Source: CAJQPP01 sp963793465 (lineage in GTDB: Bacteria > Planctomycetota > Planctomycetia > Pirellulales > Pirellulaceae). Taken from it: a DNA stretch of 64,000 bases. The notes beneath the pieces were generated by a model. The model did no database searches and was not told the origin of the DNA. It was given only the letters and a program-made list of their open reading frames with translations. Made by a program: the position numbers and the translations under genes. Of the stretch, positions 54,062 to 63,452 are shown piece after piece; within the stretch, counting starts at the first letter, position 1; the number at the start of each line of letters is the position of its first letter. Where the stretch lies: assembly GCA_963793465.1 (NCBI GenBank), contig CAWCAJ010000012.1, forward strand, positions 1 through 64,000. The letters are read 5' to 3'.

Positions 54062-55813
54062 ATGCCATTATTCCGCAGAAAAAACCGACATGGTTTCGGG
54101 GGAGGATTCTCGCCGGGAAGAGTCTTGACCGCTCCATTTCGTGCTGTGCTGAGCTTGCTCAGTGGCCCGGACAATGAACTGGGTCAGCATGTTCCCCTAC
54201 CCAAGCAGATTTTTCGCTTCGTGTTGCGGATTATCTTCTTTCCGGTTTGGCTGGTGGGGCAGTTGATTCTGTTCCTGTTAATGAGCTGGTCATCCACACG
54301 CAATGGAAGTGCGGCCATGTGGAGTCTGATTCCCTTTTCGCTGATGCTGGTCGTGGCCGGAGTCGTTTTTGGTTCCAACTTTATCGAAGATCGCCTGACA
54401 AAAAGCATGCACCGCCTGGCCGTTATCGAAAGCGAAGCGGTCGAGGATTTTGACTCGGCCTTATTGTTTTCGAAACGTGTGCAAAACATCACCCAGTCCC
54501 CCAACTTCAGGTTTGCCCATGCCCAGACGTTGATTAACGCCGGGTTGCGGGAACAGGGATCGATTTTGATCGAGGAGCTCGCCGACCCGGATCTACCCGG
54601 TTACGTGTGGGCCCATCAATTTCTGGCTGAAGATTTGATGAGAACTCCGGAGCACGATCCCGCCTATGCGGAAAATCTGGAATTGGCCCGGAAACATTTG
54701 GAAATTGTCCGCAAAAAAGGCAATGAGGGCGGGAACGTGGTCGGGGCCAGTGTGCTGCTGGGCGACCTCCTTTTCAGGCAGGGCGATCTGGAACGGGTCC
54801 GTCTTGGCGATACCGAAGCGGATGATCCATACATTACGGAAGCCGTGGAGATCTACAAACAGATCAGTGACTATGCTCCTCAAGCCGCTCCCAATCTGAT
54901 CCGCTACTACATGAAAAAAGATCTGCCTGCGATGGCGAATGGAATTCGGACCACAGCAGTTGTGCAGCTGATCAAAATAGCCCAGTTGAACCCCAACAAC
55001 CCGCGAGTCTGGAATTTGATGTACCAAATCCTCACGGTTCGAGAATCAGACTATGCCGATGCGATCATTGAATTGGACAAAGGACTTAGATCGGCCACTA
55101 ATGACCAAGCCCGTCAGGCAATTTTTATGCTGAGGTCCAATGTGAGTTTGCTGATGGCCCGCAGCAGACCGGAGGTGAAAAACCGCGATGACTTTATGGC
55201 CAAGGTAGGATTCCTGAGCGAAGCCTGGCAGGCCAATGTCCAGAACGGTGAGGCCCTCAAGGATTTGATCGATTTGTTGGTTTATCCGGCCAGTCCTGAA
55301 TACTGGGTCTGGTTGAAAGCCGAAAGTGGCAAAACCGATGCGTTGTCCGGTCCGTTGGTCTACATGTTTTCCGGTGTTCGTGATTCGATTCAGGGCAAGG
55401 CCCCATCCGCCGAACAGAATTTTCAATTGGCTTTCAGGGATCGTCGTATTGTCAGCAGCATAAATCAGATAGCCTTGATTCTCGCTGTGGACCAGGGGAA
55501 GCCCGCGGACGCGTTACGGTTGATCGATACGGCCATTGACACTTGGCGCACTCCTGCGGTTCTGTTTCAAACGCGGGGGCAGATTCTGTTGAAATTGGCA
55601 CGTTACCAGGAGGCCCTTCCCCAGCTGGAGTACGCTGCCGAAATTTTTGCCAAGGATCCAGCCCCGTTTTTCTTGCTGGCAGAGTGTTATTCCAAACTGG
55701 GGCGCAGCGATGAAGCGGTGGAGATGCAGGAAAAGGCCGTGGTTTTACAAAAGAAAATCGAAGCGTTGCAGCGAGAGGCAATCGAACAGTTAAGCGGCGG
55801 CACAGCGAGCTGA
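54062..55813 (+). CDS. TPR-repeat membrane protein 2
   Basis: The product has 583 residues. A basic N-terminus (MPLFRRKNRHGFGGGFSPGR) precedes two helices, at about 56-75 (LRIIFFPVWLVGQLILFLLM) and 85-104 (LIPFSLMLVVAGVVFGSNFI). TPR-like repeats follow: ALLFSKRVQNITQSPNFRFA, YAENLELARKHLEIVRKKGN, LLGDLLFRQGDLERVRLGDT and RGQILLKLARYQEALPQLEY. It shares the order of basic tail, helix and TPR with the gene before it and is likely in one operon. The pair may form one envelope complex. Confidence 0.75.
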   Translation: MPLFRRKNRHGFGGGFSPGRVLTAPFRAVLSLLSGPDNELGQHVPLPKQIFRFVLRIIFFPVWLVGQLILFLLMSWSSTRNGSAAMWSLIPFSLMLVVAGVVFGSNFIEDRLTKSMHRLAVIESEAVEDFDSALLFSKRVQNITQSPNFRFAHAQTLINAGLREQGSILIEELADPDLPGYVWAHQFLAEDLMRTPEHDPAYAENLELARKHLEIVRKKGNEGGNVVGASVLLGDLLFRQGDLERVRLGDTEADDPYITEAVEIYKQISDYAPQAAPNLIRYYMKKDLPAMANGIRTTAVVQLIKIAQLNPNNPRVWNLMYQILTVRESDYADAIIELDKGLRSATNDQARQAIFMLRSNVSLLMARSRPEVKNRDDFMAKVGFLSEAWQANVQNGEALKDLIDLLVYPASPEYWVWLKAESGKTDALSGPLVYMFSGVRDSIQGKAPSAEQNFQLAFRDRRIVSSINQIALILAVDQGKPADALRLIDTAIDTWRTPAVLFQTRGQILLKLARYQEALPQLEYAAEIFAKDPAPFFLLAECYSKLGRSDEAVEMQEKAVVLQKKIEALQREAIEQLSGGTAS

Positions 55814-55976
55814 ACTGATCGGGGCAAAAGAAACGGTCACTTCATTTCCCGGGACTTTATGAGCCTACGGCAATTCTGATACTCCGCGCATAATAACAGG
55901 GCCTTGTGCTGCTCGGCGGAAACCTTTTGAGGCGGGCCCATCTCCGAACGGGACAGCTGACCCGGGAACAACCTGA

Positions 55977-56912
55977 ATGCAAACCCACTACCACCGACAA
56001 TTCTGGTTCATGCTGGTGTCGCTGCTGCTGTTGCGACTGGTGGTCGGGTTGCATTTCTTTCATGAGGGTGTATCCAAGATCAAGAGCGACAACTTCAGCT
56101 GCGCTGGATTTTTGCAGCAGGCACGCGGTCCGCTGGCTCCTTTTTTTCGCAGCCTTTTGGATGATCATGACGGTCGACTGCGTCTGTGTGTCAGCAGTGA
56201 TCAACGGCTTGAGCCCGAACGGACTTTGGCGATCTGGGAGGATTATGTGGAAACGGTCGCTGAATCAGCCAAATTCACAGCCGACCAGCGTCGACAGGCG
56301 GATCGAGCACTGGCTCAGGCCAGCAATTATTTGACTTCCTATCTTGAGAATCAAGAATTGGAAATATTGGCATGGGTGGCTTCTGAGGATCGTTTGCGGG
56401 GGTTTTCGCAAGACGGAGAGCGACGCGTGCAAACCATGCAGCAAATCGAATCGCTGAACGATCAAGTGCAGACCATCAAAGCTGACCGCACCAGAACGGC
56501 GGCTCCCTGGTTTCGGGAAATCCAGGCGACTTGGGATCAGCTGGAATCCCGCATCAACGAAATTGTCGCGGAGAACCAGAAAAACAGAATCTTCCAGCTC
56601 TCCCGACCCTTTGCTCAGGTGGGTTCCAGTCAGGACCTGATTGACCGCTATTTGCCATGGTTCGACACCACGGTGGGCGGGCTGTTGGTAGTGGGGTTAT
56701 TCACCCGCGTGGCCGCGATCGCCGGAATCGGATTGCTGCTGGGGGTGGTTGCTACGCAGCCGTTCTGGATCCCCGGTGTAGAGAACACGTTTTATCAGTG
56801 GATTGAAATTTGCGCCCTGTTGGTTCTGGCCGCTGCGGCGGCAGGCCGTTTGGGTGGGTTGGATTATTTTCTGGATCGTCGCAGAACGACGGAAGCCACG
56901 AGGATGGATTGA
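55977..56912 (+). CDS. DoxX-like membrane protein with helical insert
   Basis: The product has 311 residues. The first helix (FMLVSLLLLRLVVGLHFFHE, then GVSKIKSDNF) and the last three (TTVGGLLVVGLFTRVAAIAG, LLLGVVATQPFWIPGVENTF, ICALLVLAAAAAGRLGGLDY) form a DoxX-like four-helix unit. Between the first and second lies a soluble insert of about 180 residues (GRLRLCVSSDQRLEPERTLA, YVETVAESAKFTADQRRQAD), much longer than usual. The stop overlaps the start of the Tat-secreted oxidoreductase (TGATG). DoxX proteins support redox steps in the membrane, so a redox pair is inferred. Confidence 0.75.
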   Translation: MQTHYHRQFWFMLVSLLLLRLVVGLHFFHEGVSKIKSDNFSCAGFLQQARGPLAPFFRSLLDDHDGRLRLCVSSDQRLEPERTLAIWEDYVETVAESAKFTADQRRQADRALAQASNYLTSYLENQELEILAWVASEDRLRGFSQDGERRVQTMQQIESLNDQVQTIKADRTRTAAPWFREIQATWDQLESRINEIVAENQKNRIFQLSRPFAQVGSSQDLIDRYLPWFDTTVGGLLVVGLFTRVAAIAGIGLLLGVVATQPFWIPGVENTFYQWIEICALLVLAAAAAGRLGGLDYFLDRRRTTEATRMD

Positions 56913-58729
56913 TGGATTTGACACCTGAACAGCGAGAAGTCGGACGCGAGAACTATTACTCGGCCGTGACCGCTTTAGACCAGATGCGACGGCGAGACTT
57001 CTTGAAGGCCACGATCGCTGGCGGAACGGCTGCCGCAGGTGTAGGGGCTTTGTATTTCGGGTATCAACGTCCCAGTCGCCCCGTCAGAATCGCAGTGATC
57101 GGGACGGGAGACGAAGGAAATGTACTGATCGGCGGTTTGAACCCCAATTACGTCGAAGTTGGAACAATCTGTGATATTCGCCCCTCCAGCATCCATCGAG
57201 CTTTTCATGGGGATTGGTCAACTCCCAATACGTTGGCTGCCCGCCCCGGGTTGTTGCAGGTCTACGGTTGGAAAAGCGAAGAAGAGGCCCGCCGCAATGT
57301 GGCCGTGGTTCAGGATTATCGCGATGTACTGAGAGATCCATCGATTGAGGGCGTGATCATCGCCTTGCCCCTGCATTTGCACGCCGAGGTGACGATTGCG
57401 GCACTGGCGGCCGGTAAGCATGTGTTGGTGGAGAAATTGATGGCTCATAACGTGGCCCAGTGCAAACTGATGGGTCGCGTGGCGCAACAGCAGAGGCTGC
57501 ACCTTTCCGTCGGTCATCAACGTCACTACAACATCTTGTACGATAATGCCGTCAACATGATCGAGTGGGGTTTGCTGGGCGAAATCCACCACATTCGGGC
57601 CCAGTGGCACCGTAACAATTTGCCCGGCTCGGATTCCTGGGCGCTACCCATTCCCGGCGGCGAGTTTACCGCTGACGGCCGGCGGATGGATCCTATCCGC
57701 GATCAATGGGAATCGATGCAAAAGCAACTGGCCCAAGCCGACCCCACGAAGGCCCGAATTCTTCGAAACAAAGCTGCCCAGTGGCAGCGCTGGGACGAAG
57801 ACAAGTTGGTGAATGCCATCAAGTTCGGGTATCTGGATGACGAGCAAGTCTATCCAGATGGCCGCGTCCGCAGCGCCCTGGAAGAACTGGTCCGCTGGCG
57901 ACTTTGGGACCGCACCGGGGGCGGTTTGATGGCCGAATTGGGAAGCCACCAGATCGACGCCGCCAGTATCTTCGTTTCTGCATTGTCACGCAAAGCCGGT
58001 CACCATGTTCACCCGCTGACCGTTCATGCCGTCGGCGGCCGGCATCTTTTCCCGGGCGACCGGGACGCCGATGACCACGTTTATTGCATGCTGGAATATC
58101 CCGGGCAGGGCTACGACTACCGGTTTCCTGTGGGCTATGAGGACGAAGTCAACCTGGTGCCTGGTAGCCAGGGCGTGCTTTCCTACGAACAGGATCCCAA
58201 CAAAAAAGTTGTGGTGACCTACTCCTCCATCAACGGCAATGGATTCGGAGGTTACGGCGAGGTCGTGATGGGTACCAAAGGGACCCTGGTCCTGGAAAAA
58301 GAAAAAGAGGTCTATCTGTATTCCAATCGCAGCGCCAGCATGAAGGTTGGCGTTTCCGGTAGTGCCGACGCTGCCGCCCTGGATACATCGGCAAGTGGAG
58401 ACGCTGCTCCGGCAAAAGCTGCCGAGTCGGCTTCCGGTCCCGTAAGTCGTGGTTACCGTGAGGAGATTGAGCACTGGGCCTGGTGCATCCGACAAAAGAG
58501 TATGGACGTTGGCCCTCGTTGCGACGCCCGGATCGGGTTGGCCGATGCCGTTGTCGCCTTGACCACCAAACTGGCGATCCAGAAATCCCAGCTTCGTGGG
58601 CAGCATGGCTTCGTGCAATTTGATCCAGCCTGGTTTGACATCAATCACGACGCTGTGCCCGAATCCCAGTTGATGCGAGGCAGCGTCCCCACGATCAACT
58701 CCGAAACCAAAGCGTTGACCCTGCCCTGA
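56912..58729 (+). CDS. Tat-secreted Gfo/Idh/MocA-family oxidoreductase
   Basis: ATG 56912 overlaps the DoxX-like stop; the frame back to 56810 is not used. The product has 605 residues. A late twin-arginine signal (MRRRDFLKATIAGGTAAAGV) directs folded export. The Rossmann part has RIAVIGTGDEGNVLIGGLNP, then VIIALPLHLHAEVTIAALAA and GKHVLVEKLMAHN, with EKL where EKP is usual. The catalytic part has GGGLMAELGSHQIDAASIFV. It is longer than usual family members (about 400). It probably acts on sugars in the periplasm, with bound cofactor. Confidence 0.85.
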   Translation: MDLTPEQREVGRENYYSAVTALDQMRRRDFLKATIAGGTAAAGVGALYFGYQRPSRPVRIAVIGTGDEGNVLIGGLNPNYVEVGTICDIRPSSIHRAFHGDWSTPNTLAARPGLLQVYGWKSEEEARRNVAVVQDYRDVLRDPSIEGVIIALPLHLHAEVTIAALAAGKHVLVEKLMAHNVAQCKLMGRVAQQQRLHLSVGHQRHYNILYDNAVNMIEWGLLGEIHHIRAQWHRNNLPGSDSWALPIPGGEFTADGRRMDPIRDQWESMQKQLAQADPTKARILRNKAAQWQRWDEDKLVNAIKFGYLDDEQVYPDGRVRSALEELVRWRLWDRTGGGLMAELGSHQIDAASIFVSALSRKAGHHVHPLTVHAVGGRHLFPGDRDADDHVYCMLEYPGQGYDYRFPVGYEDEVNLVPGSQGVLSYEQDPNKKVVVTYSSINGNGFGGYGEVVMGTKGTLVLEKEKEVYLYSNRSASMKVGVSGSADAAALDTSASGDAAPAKAAESASGPVSRGYREEIEHWAWCIRQKSMDVGPRCDARIGLADAVVALTTKLAIQKSQLRGQHGFVQFDPAWFDINHDAVPESQLMRGSVPTINSETKALTLP

Positions 58730-58849
58730 ACGATAAACGGTCGTTCAACCAACTCTTGTTCCAAGTCAATCAACCCTGGTTCCAAATAACCCATCGCCGG
58801 TACTGTCTTCCTCGGTTGGGGGTGCCATTCGCGAAAACGAACCCTTGCA

Positions 58850-59120
58850 CTCCGGCTGGAAAGCATGAAGTACATCCGCCTTTCCAGGCGGATTGAGATT
58901 CATGCTCCGGCTGGAAAGCCGGAGGCACATCCGCCTTTCCAGGCGGATTGAGACTGTTGCTCCGGCTGGAAAGCCGGAGGCACATCCGCCTTTCCAGGCG
59001 GATTGAGACTGTTGCTCCGGCTGGAAAGCATGAAGTACATCCGCCTTTCCAGGCGGATTGAGACTGTTGCTCCGGCTGGAAAGCCGGAGGCACATCCGCC
59101 TTGCCAGGCGGATTGGGAGG
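58850..59120. repeat. 55-bp tandem array of five units with two palindromes each
   Basis: Units start at 58850, 58905, 58960, 59015 and 59070. Each has CTCCGGCTGGAAAGC plus either CGGAGGC or ATGAAGT, then ACATCCGCCTTTCCAGGCGG. In units 2, 3 and 5, CTCCGGCT pairs with AGCCGGAG; in all, ATCCGCC pairs with GGCGGAT. This is a BIME/REP-like array, not CRISPR (no unique spacers). Confidence 0.95.
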
Positions 59121-59197
59121 ATCGACCGCGATTGGATTCAGCGGCGCAGCGTCCAAAACCGAAACTGATGCGTCTTTTCAGTCGAGAGACCCCCGCT

Positions 59198-62119
59198 TTA
59201 TTGGTCGTTCAAGACATCCTCAGGCGATTGCGAGTCGATGTCAGCATCCGCGCCCGGCATGGGGGATGGGGTTGTAGCCAACAGGTACCTGGTATCACCA
59301 ATCGTGTAATAGACCCGGAAAGGCAGCGATCGACCCGGGACCTTTTCGGCCATGGGGCGAGTCGCATGAAATGCGACCACCTGTGAATTGACTCGTTCCA
59401 GCAACTGGGAACTATCTTTCAAGCGCTGCTTGTGCTCGTTCTTCTTGCCGGCCGGGGCTTGGTATTCAGTAGCCATTTCATGATTGAGGGCCAGCCGGGT
59501 CTGCTCCTCACTGAGCCGGCGTTCCAGGTCCTTGACGCTGCGAGTGTTAAAAGGGAATGGCTTGTCGATCCCATTGATTTGTAAGGCCACATCCAAACGA
59601 ATGCTGGGACCGATCGCTGCCCTGTACCAAATTCGAAAAAACTGGTTTTCGGGAAGGGCATCGAAATACAAACAGGCCTCGGGCGTTTTCAGGTTCAGCA
59701 GAACGGCTTCGTCCGTGGAGGGCGGATCAAATTCATCTTCCGGCAAAGGCAGGAACTCCACCGAAATCGACTCCGCCACCGGCATGAAGCTGAGCGTGAT
59801 CTTTCTTCCACTCACGTTGGGTCGTTTTTCTGACAGAATTACCGGTTCCATCTCGACCGGTTTTCGCATTAACACGGTCTTGGATTCGTCCGTTGTCTTG
59901 ATCTCCAGCAAACAGTTCTGCAGATAATTGACCAGCGGTTCAAAATCTTCGGCAGCCACCCAGTTAAAAAAGAGTTGATCCTGCTCCAGGTGGATTTCAG
60001 CAACCACTTTTCGGTCAGATTCGGCATCGGCAGAGCGTGCCGCGAATCCAATTTCCCAACGACGCGGATTGGCTGGGTCCCGTTGAATATCGAACCAGAC
60101 AGGTCGCTCGCAGGCTTGTTCCGGCACTGTCAAAAACAAGCCCAAAAGTCCGTCGCCAACATGGATGGGCCCCAGTGGCTGGCGTGCAAAGTCGGTGGTC
60201 TCGCGTGTTAGCTCCGAAATTTCCAAACCGTTGGGCATTCCAGCAAAGGCCCCGGAAGTTGCCATGGAATTGGCAGTCGCTTCCCTCTCAGTCACTAGAC
60301 GTGTAGCGGGGCCCGGTAAGCGATCCACTACCAGGATGTGATTCAAGTCCGCGACTTGAATCTCCGAATAATCAAAAGACTTGCCCACCATGCCACGCAC
60401 ACACACGTGCTTTTCCAAGAAACGTTTTGCCAGCTCCTCTTCGCTGACATTCACCAGTCTCACCAGAAGGGCAACCTTGATTTTTGAGCGGTTAGCATCA
60501 AATTGCAGGTAGCGAGTTTTACCGCTGTTGGAGGTCCGCACTTGCGAAATGGTGCCAAAAACCACAATTTCCTCTCCCATATGGGATTCGGCATCCTGCC
60601 AGGAGACCAGGCTCAACCCGTCAAACTGCGGCATCACGATTTGGGAGGGGGGCTGCGGGGCCACCGGGGCGTCGTCGGCCATGGCTTGCGAATCCGAGGA
60701 CGTCGACGGTGGTACCATCACCAACGCCTCGCCCGAATTCTGGGCGGCAGCCTCCCTTTGGGGCGGGTCACCTTGCTGTTCTTTTCGGACGGTTTGGATT
60801 TGCTGATCTGGACCGGTGTCGGGCGAAGGTGCGGGTTGCTCCGGATTCGGAGCCGCAGGTTGCGATTGCCTGGTGCCCGTTTCAGGCAATGCACTCAAGG
60901 GACTTGCCGGGATTGTTCCTGGTTTCGTTTCCCGACCGAACCGCGTTTGGTCTGACGCCAGGGGTTGTTGCAGCCCCTCATCGCCGAAATGGTCGGCGGT
61001 TGGCTGCCCTGAATACCAGGAGTGGTATGCAAGCCAGCAGGCCACAGCCAGCAGCGTCAGTATCATGGCAATGGCTGCAGCCTGCAGTCGATTTTTCTGG
61101 CTGACCGACCGGCTCGCCGGCCGAGCTGCCAGCCTTGCATTCTTGGAAGGGCTGTGACGCCTCTTTGACATGGGCGGGTTGGCTTCAGCTGGTGCAGGGT
61201 CACTGGCAGCCGGAGGATGCAACCTGTCGAAACGCCCTTGCCAGCCGGCAATTTTCCGAGCCAGGGAAGCTGCTTGAGTAGCGTCGGTTTCATCGGCCTG
61301 AGAAACCTTGCATAGCCATTGATAAAACTGAGTTTCCAGTTCGGAATCGGGACGGCCCACATGTTGTTCAAAGAGTTGCTTGCCGATGCTGCCGATCGCA
61401 GCGACGTCCTGGAATGGATGCTGGGGGATGACAAACTCATCGGATTCTTCATCCTGTTCCAGCAGCTGGTCCAACAATTTCGCCAGACCGATATTGCGAA
61501 TGCTGATCTTGTGTTTGGCATCGATGCCTATCTGACTGGAATCCAGCTTCCCGTGCAGCACGCCGTGTTCGTGGGCATAGGCGATCCCCAGCAGCGTCTG
61601 GTGGACGATGCCCGCGACCGCTCTTGCATCCAGGCTGCCTTGGGGAAGGTCCGCTAATGAGTTTCCTTCGTCATGCTCGAATACCAGGTAGTAACGATCG
61701 CGATCCCGATCGATATCGTAAACGTGCAACAGCCGGTCGTCATCCAGCTGGGCAACTGCCGAGGCCTGTTTCAGAAACCGCTGCAGAAATTGAGAATTTT
61801 GCGATGCCGCCTTGGGCAGGAGCAGCACGTCAACCTTGCGGTCCAATTGTTCGTGGCGGGCCAGAAAACGGTCGCCAATGGTCTGTTTGGCAAATCGATC
61901 CAGCAGCTGATACTGCCCCAGTTTCAATCGCTGCCGACCCGATAGCAGGTATCGAGCTTGCCAATCGGTCAGCAGGCCTTCCGCGACCAATTGGTCGGCC
62001 AACTGGCGGGCATCGGAAGCATCCGCTATCCGGTGTGCCAGTTCTGACAATACCGTCGGGTCAAGCACGCCGCTTCGCTGCAACAACTGAAAGTATTCGG
62101 CTGCGGTGCTGACTGTCAT
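59198..62119 (-). CDS. Membrane pseudokinase with C-terminal beta-rich domain
   Basis: ATG 62119 (MTVSTAAEYFQLLQRSGVLD) is preferred over 62185. The product has 973 residues. The N-terminus (VLSELAHRIADASDARQLAD, LLTDWQARYLLSGRQRLKLG) is the usual lead of planctomycete kinases. The kinase fold follows, but the catalytic loop is LHGKLDSSQI in place of HRDxKxxN (about residue 188), the DFG site is IRNIGLA and the glycine loop is lost (FAKQTIGDRFLARHEQL). It is therefore a pseudokinase. A helix (AAAIAMILTLLAVACWLAYH) near 350 is followed by a Pro-rich linker and a large beta-rich extracytoplasmic part with no recognised fold. Confidence 0.78.
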   Translation of the reverse strand: MTVSTAAEYFQLLQRSGVLDPTVLSELAHRIADASDARQLADQLVAEGLLTDWQARYLLSGRQRLKLGQYQLLDRFAKQTIGDRFLARHEQLDRKVDVLLLPKAASQNSQFLQRFLKQASAVAQLDDDRLLHVYDIDRDRDRYYLVFEHDEGNSLADLPQGSLDARAVAGIVHQTLLGIAYAHEHGVLHGKLDSSQIGIDAKHKISIRNIGLAKLLDQLLEQDEESDEFVIPQHPFQDVAAIGSIGKQLFEQHVGRPDSELETQFYQWLCKVSQADETDATQAASLARKIAGWQGRFDRLHPPAASDPAPAEANPPMSKRRHSPSKNARLAARPASRSVSQKNRLQAAAIAMILTLLAVACWLAYHSWYSGQPTADHFGDEGLQQPLASDQTRFGRETKPGTIPASPLSALPETGTRQSQPAAPNPEQPAPSPDTGPDQQIQTVRKEQQGDPPQREAAAQNSGEALVMVPPSTSSDSQAMADDAPVAPQPPSQIVMPQFDGLSLVSWQDAESHMGEEIVVFGTISQVRTSNSGKTRYLQFDANRSKIKVALLVRLVNVSEEELAKRFLEKHVCVRGMVGKSFDYSEIQVADLNHILVVDRLPGPATRLVTEREATANSMATSGAFAGMPNGLEISELTRETTDFARQPLGPIHVGDGLLGLFLTVPEQACERPVWFDIQRDPANPRRWEIGFAARSADAESDRKVVAEIHLEQDQLFFNWVAAEDFEPLVNYLQNCLLEIKTTDESKTVLMRKPVEMEPVILSEKRPNVSGRKITLSFMPVAESISVEFLPLPEDEFDPPSTDEAVLLNLKTPEACLYFDALPENQFFRIWYRAAIGPSIRLDVALQINGIDKPFPFNTRSVKDLERRLSEEQTRLALNHEMATEYQAPAGKKNEHKQRLKDSSQLLERVNSQVVAFHATRPMAEKVPGRSLPFRVYYTIGDTRYLLATTPSPMPGADADIDSQSPEDVLNDQ

Positions 62120-62257
62120 GGGAACCGGCGGACGGCTGCAGAACAAGATTGGAAAGCCAGGCAAATCATAGGTTGATTCTGACACCTGATGGTGGATTTT
62201 TCAATCGATCGCGGTTGTTTTGGCTGCCAAGGTCCTCGATTACCCGCGAAATGTCGC

Positions 62258-63394
62258 TCATCTCGCCTGCCCAGGGCCATTCCGCAATTCTTTATAAAGG
62301 GTCAGGATTTGCCGCGCACACGCCCCGATGGAAAAATGCCGTCGTGCCATCTGCCGAACGGTGGACGCGATCGTATGTCGATAGCAGGCGTCCCTGAGCA
62401 ACACGAGAGCTGCTCTGCTGGACGACTCGGCGGCACCGCTGGGCACCAGCAAGGGGTGCAGTTGGGGGTGCCTGAGGATTTCACGGGTGCCTCCCACATG
62501 CGTGGCGACCATCGGCAGACCGCTGGCGCTGGCTTCCAATAACACGCGCCCCAACGGTTCCTGGTAGGCGCAGTGCATCAACAGTGTCGCTTGTCGCATC
62601 AACTCTGGCACGTCCGCTCGCTGACCCAACCAGTGCACATGACCTCGCCAGGGGGCCGTCTCAGTCAGGCAACGCAGGTTCTTCTCATAGTCGATAGATT
62701 CCTGTTTTTGAGAATGTCTTTGTCCGACAATCAAAAAGTGAGTGTTGGGTTCTTCCTGCAGAATCAAGCGGGCCGCCTCAAGCCAGGTATCCAGACCTTT
62801 TCTCAATCCAATCTGCCCAACGAACAGCACCAGCCCGGCTTGGCCGTTGACTCCCAACTCGCGGCGAATACCACCTGAACCGGATCCCGGTCGAAAGATC
62901 TGGTCGTCGACGCCGTTATGGATGACACGGACACGTTGTGGATGCAGGCCTTGAGCCACGTGATAATCGCGTGTGGCGGATGAAACAGCGACGAGTTTGG
63001 CGTGGTGGTTCAAATCCTGAACCGCCTGCCGACTCAATTTGATGATGTCTCGCAGATAGCCGAGCGATGGCTGCTTGAGGCTGTGGCAGACCGGTCCGCA
63101 AATCCGGGCTGCAGTCAGGCTGTTGCAATGAACGACATCGGGAGACTGGGACAGGATCAGTTCCTGTAGCTTGAACCGCAGGCTTGCCAAAGGTAGACGT
63201 GCCCCGTTGAGTGAAAAATCAAAAGGCAGCAACTGGACACCTGAACCGGACAGGGCTCTGGAGAAGGGTGTACCCACGGGGACGGCCGCCGCAAAGGACC
63301 AGCGTTCACGCATCAATTCCGGCAAGATCGCCAGCAGTGAGTTTTCACCGCCATTCAACGTGCCATACTCGGCAATGATCAGTGCCGCAGGCAT
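62258..63394 (-). CDS. GT4-family glycosyltransferase
   Basis: ATG 63394 gives MPAALIIAEYGTLNGGENSL, the glycine-rich acceptor loop of the GT-B fold; the codons back to 63493 are not needed. The product has 378 residues. Core parts are SPDVVHCNSLTAARICGPVC, RVRVIHNGVDDQIFRPG, LVLFVGQIGLRKGLDTWLEA and, for the donor, EPLGRVLLEASASGLPMVAT (E-x7-E-like motif). It builds a surface or storage glycan in the cytosol. It is next to the ferredoxin oxidoreductase gene, with 58 bases between. Confidence 0.88.
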   Translation of the reverse strand: MPAALIIAEYGTLNGGENSLLAILPELMRERWSFAAAVPVGTPFSRALSGSGVQLLPFDFSLNGARLPLASLRFKLQELILSQSPDVVHCNSLTAARICGPVCHSLKQPSLGYLRDIIKLSRQAVQDLNHHAKLVAVSSATRDYHVAQGLHPQRVRVIHNGVDDQIFRPGSGSGGIRRELGVNGQAGLVLFVGQIGLRKGLDTWLEAARLILQEEPNTHFLIVGQRHSQKQESIDYEKNLRCLTETAPWRGHVHWLGQRADVPELMRQATLLMHCAYQEPLGRVLLEASASGLPMVATHVGGTREILRHPQLHPLLVPSGAAESSSRAALVLLRDACYRHTIASTVRQMARRHFSIGACARQILTLYKELRNGPGQAR

Positions 63395-63452
63395 GATTCC
63401 ATCCCAAAAACCGGGATCGCGATGAGCCGATCGGACGCCGGTGAATCCGCCA

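Noticed and set aside
58850..59120. Possible CRISPR array
   Set aside because: There are no unique spacers; the whole unit repeats, and no cas genes are near. The same holds for the array at 47498-47637.
58766..59156. Minus-strand frames made of a repeated 18-residue peptide
   Set aside because: They are translations of the 55-bp array. Units differ in ways that follow DNA palindromes, not codons, and there is no ribosome site.
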